From assembly GCF_002127325.2 (NCBI RefSeq), contig NC_035437.2:159447097-159511096 (forward strand): a stretch of 64,000 nt of DNA, written 5' to 3'. The translations under genes were made by a program, and so were the position numbers. Below the pieces are notes generated by a model. The model made no database searches. It was not told where the DNA came from and was given only the letters and a program-made list of their open reading frames with translations. The stretch is from Helianthus annuus (taxonomy: Eukaryota; Streptophyta; Magnoliopsida; Asterales; Asteraceae). Of this stretch, positions 63,940 through 64,000 are shown one piece after another (the first letter of the stretch is position 1; each line of letters starts with the position of its first letter).

Positions 63940-64000
63940 CTATAAGTAATAAAAAAAATAAGAATTTAAATATATGACATATGTAAAATTAAACATTAAC

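Larger units (their letters stand above)
39627..64000 (-). mobile_element. Giant Rep/helicase Helitron carrying three B3-domain genes (partial)
   Basis: The minus-strand 3' terminus at 39627 consists of hairpin cccgtgagtattcacggg, TGATAAC, CTAG and then T. The matching minus-strand transposase gene lies at 54631-63939 and continues past the window. Between them are B3 genes at 39954-41320, 49961-51933 and 53737-54230. Nested insertions are the LARD 42266-49546 and solo LTR 58563-62101; without them the visible part is about 13.5 kb. The 5' TC end lies outside the window. That all these genes lie in one Helitron is an inference from orientation and terminus position; an independent host B3 cluster between two transposons is the alternative. 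Confidence 0.65.

Overview
This is an intergenic, transposon-dominated stretch of a flowering-plant nuclear genome. The evidence is spliced genes with GT-AG introns, plant chromovirus, Tat/Athila-type and Helitron elements, and initiator tRNA-Met and tRNA-Asp primer sites. The repertoire looks like a eudicot, perhaps Asteraceae, but I cannot prove the family from this sequence. No bacterial or organellar features and no RNA genes were seen.

Layout. 1-12171: an old minus-strand chromovirus LTR split by a complete, very young Tekay-like Ty3/Gypsy element (89-10427) with an intact 1527-residue Gag-Pol and a TTTAG target duplication. 12172-17821: a short possible solo LTR, then a 5.05 kb Reina-like chromovirus (12766-17816, duplication CTCGC) whose pol is broken many times although its LTRs nearly match. 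18758-20759: a small gag-protease-only retroelement with a third, inverted LTR, forming a head-to-head composite. 22116-22424: a hAT-type MITE with a perfect 8-bp duplication. 22535-24100: three palindromic long-inverted-repeat elements.

24704-39626: minus-strand Helitron territory. It ends in a hairpin plus CTAG|T and carries exon fragments of at least three host genes (ABHD17-like hydrolase, UBA3/ECR1-like E1, cysteine-synthase-like), and is interrupted by a young 7.5 kb LARD (25096-32572, duplication ACTTA).

39627-64000 (runs off the window): a very large, probably once autonomous Helitron. Its 3' terminus is at 39627 on the minus strand and its Rep/Pif1-helicase gene occupies 54631-63939 (minus). 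Between them lie three intact-looking genes with plant B3 (REM-like) DNA-binding domains: a 328-aa gene on minus (39954-41320), a 451-aa gene on plus (49961-51933) and a 123-aa gene on plus (53737-54230). All exon sums are in frame. The divergent B3 pair is pushed apart by a 7.3 kb Tat/Athila-like LARD (42266-49546, duplication GCTAC). The transposase gene is cut by a 3.5 kb solo LTR (58563-62101, duplication TTTGT), and its Walker A motif has Thr replaced by Ile.

The B3 gene cluster inside a Rep/helicase Helitron is the best candidate here for an undescribed system. The inverted-LTR composite and the paired GC-rich palindromes of the Tat-like LARD come next. All coordinates, identities and splice sites were read by eye.
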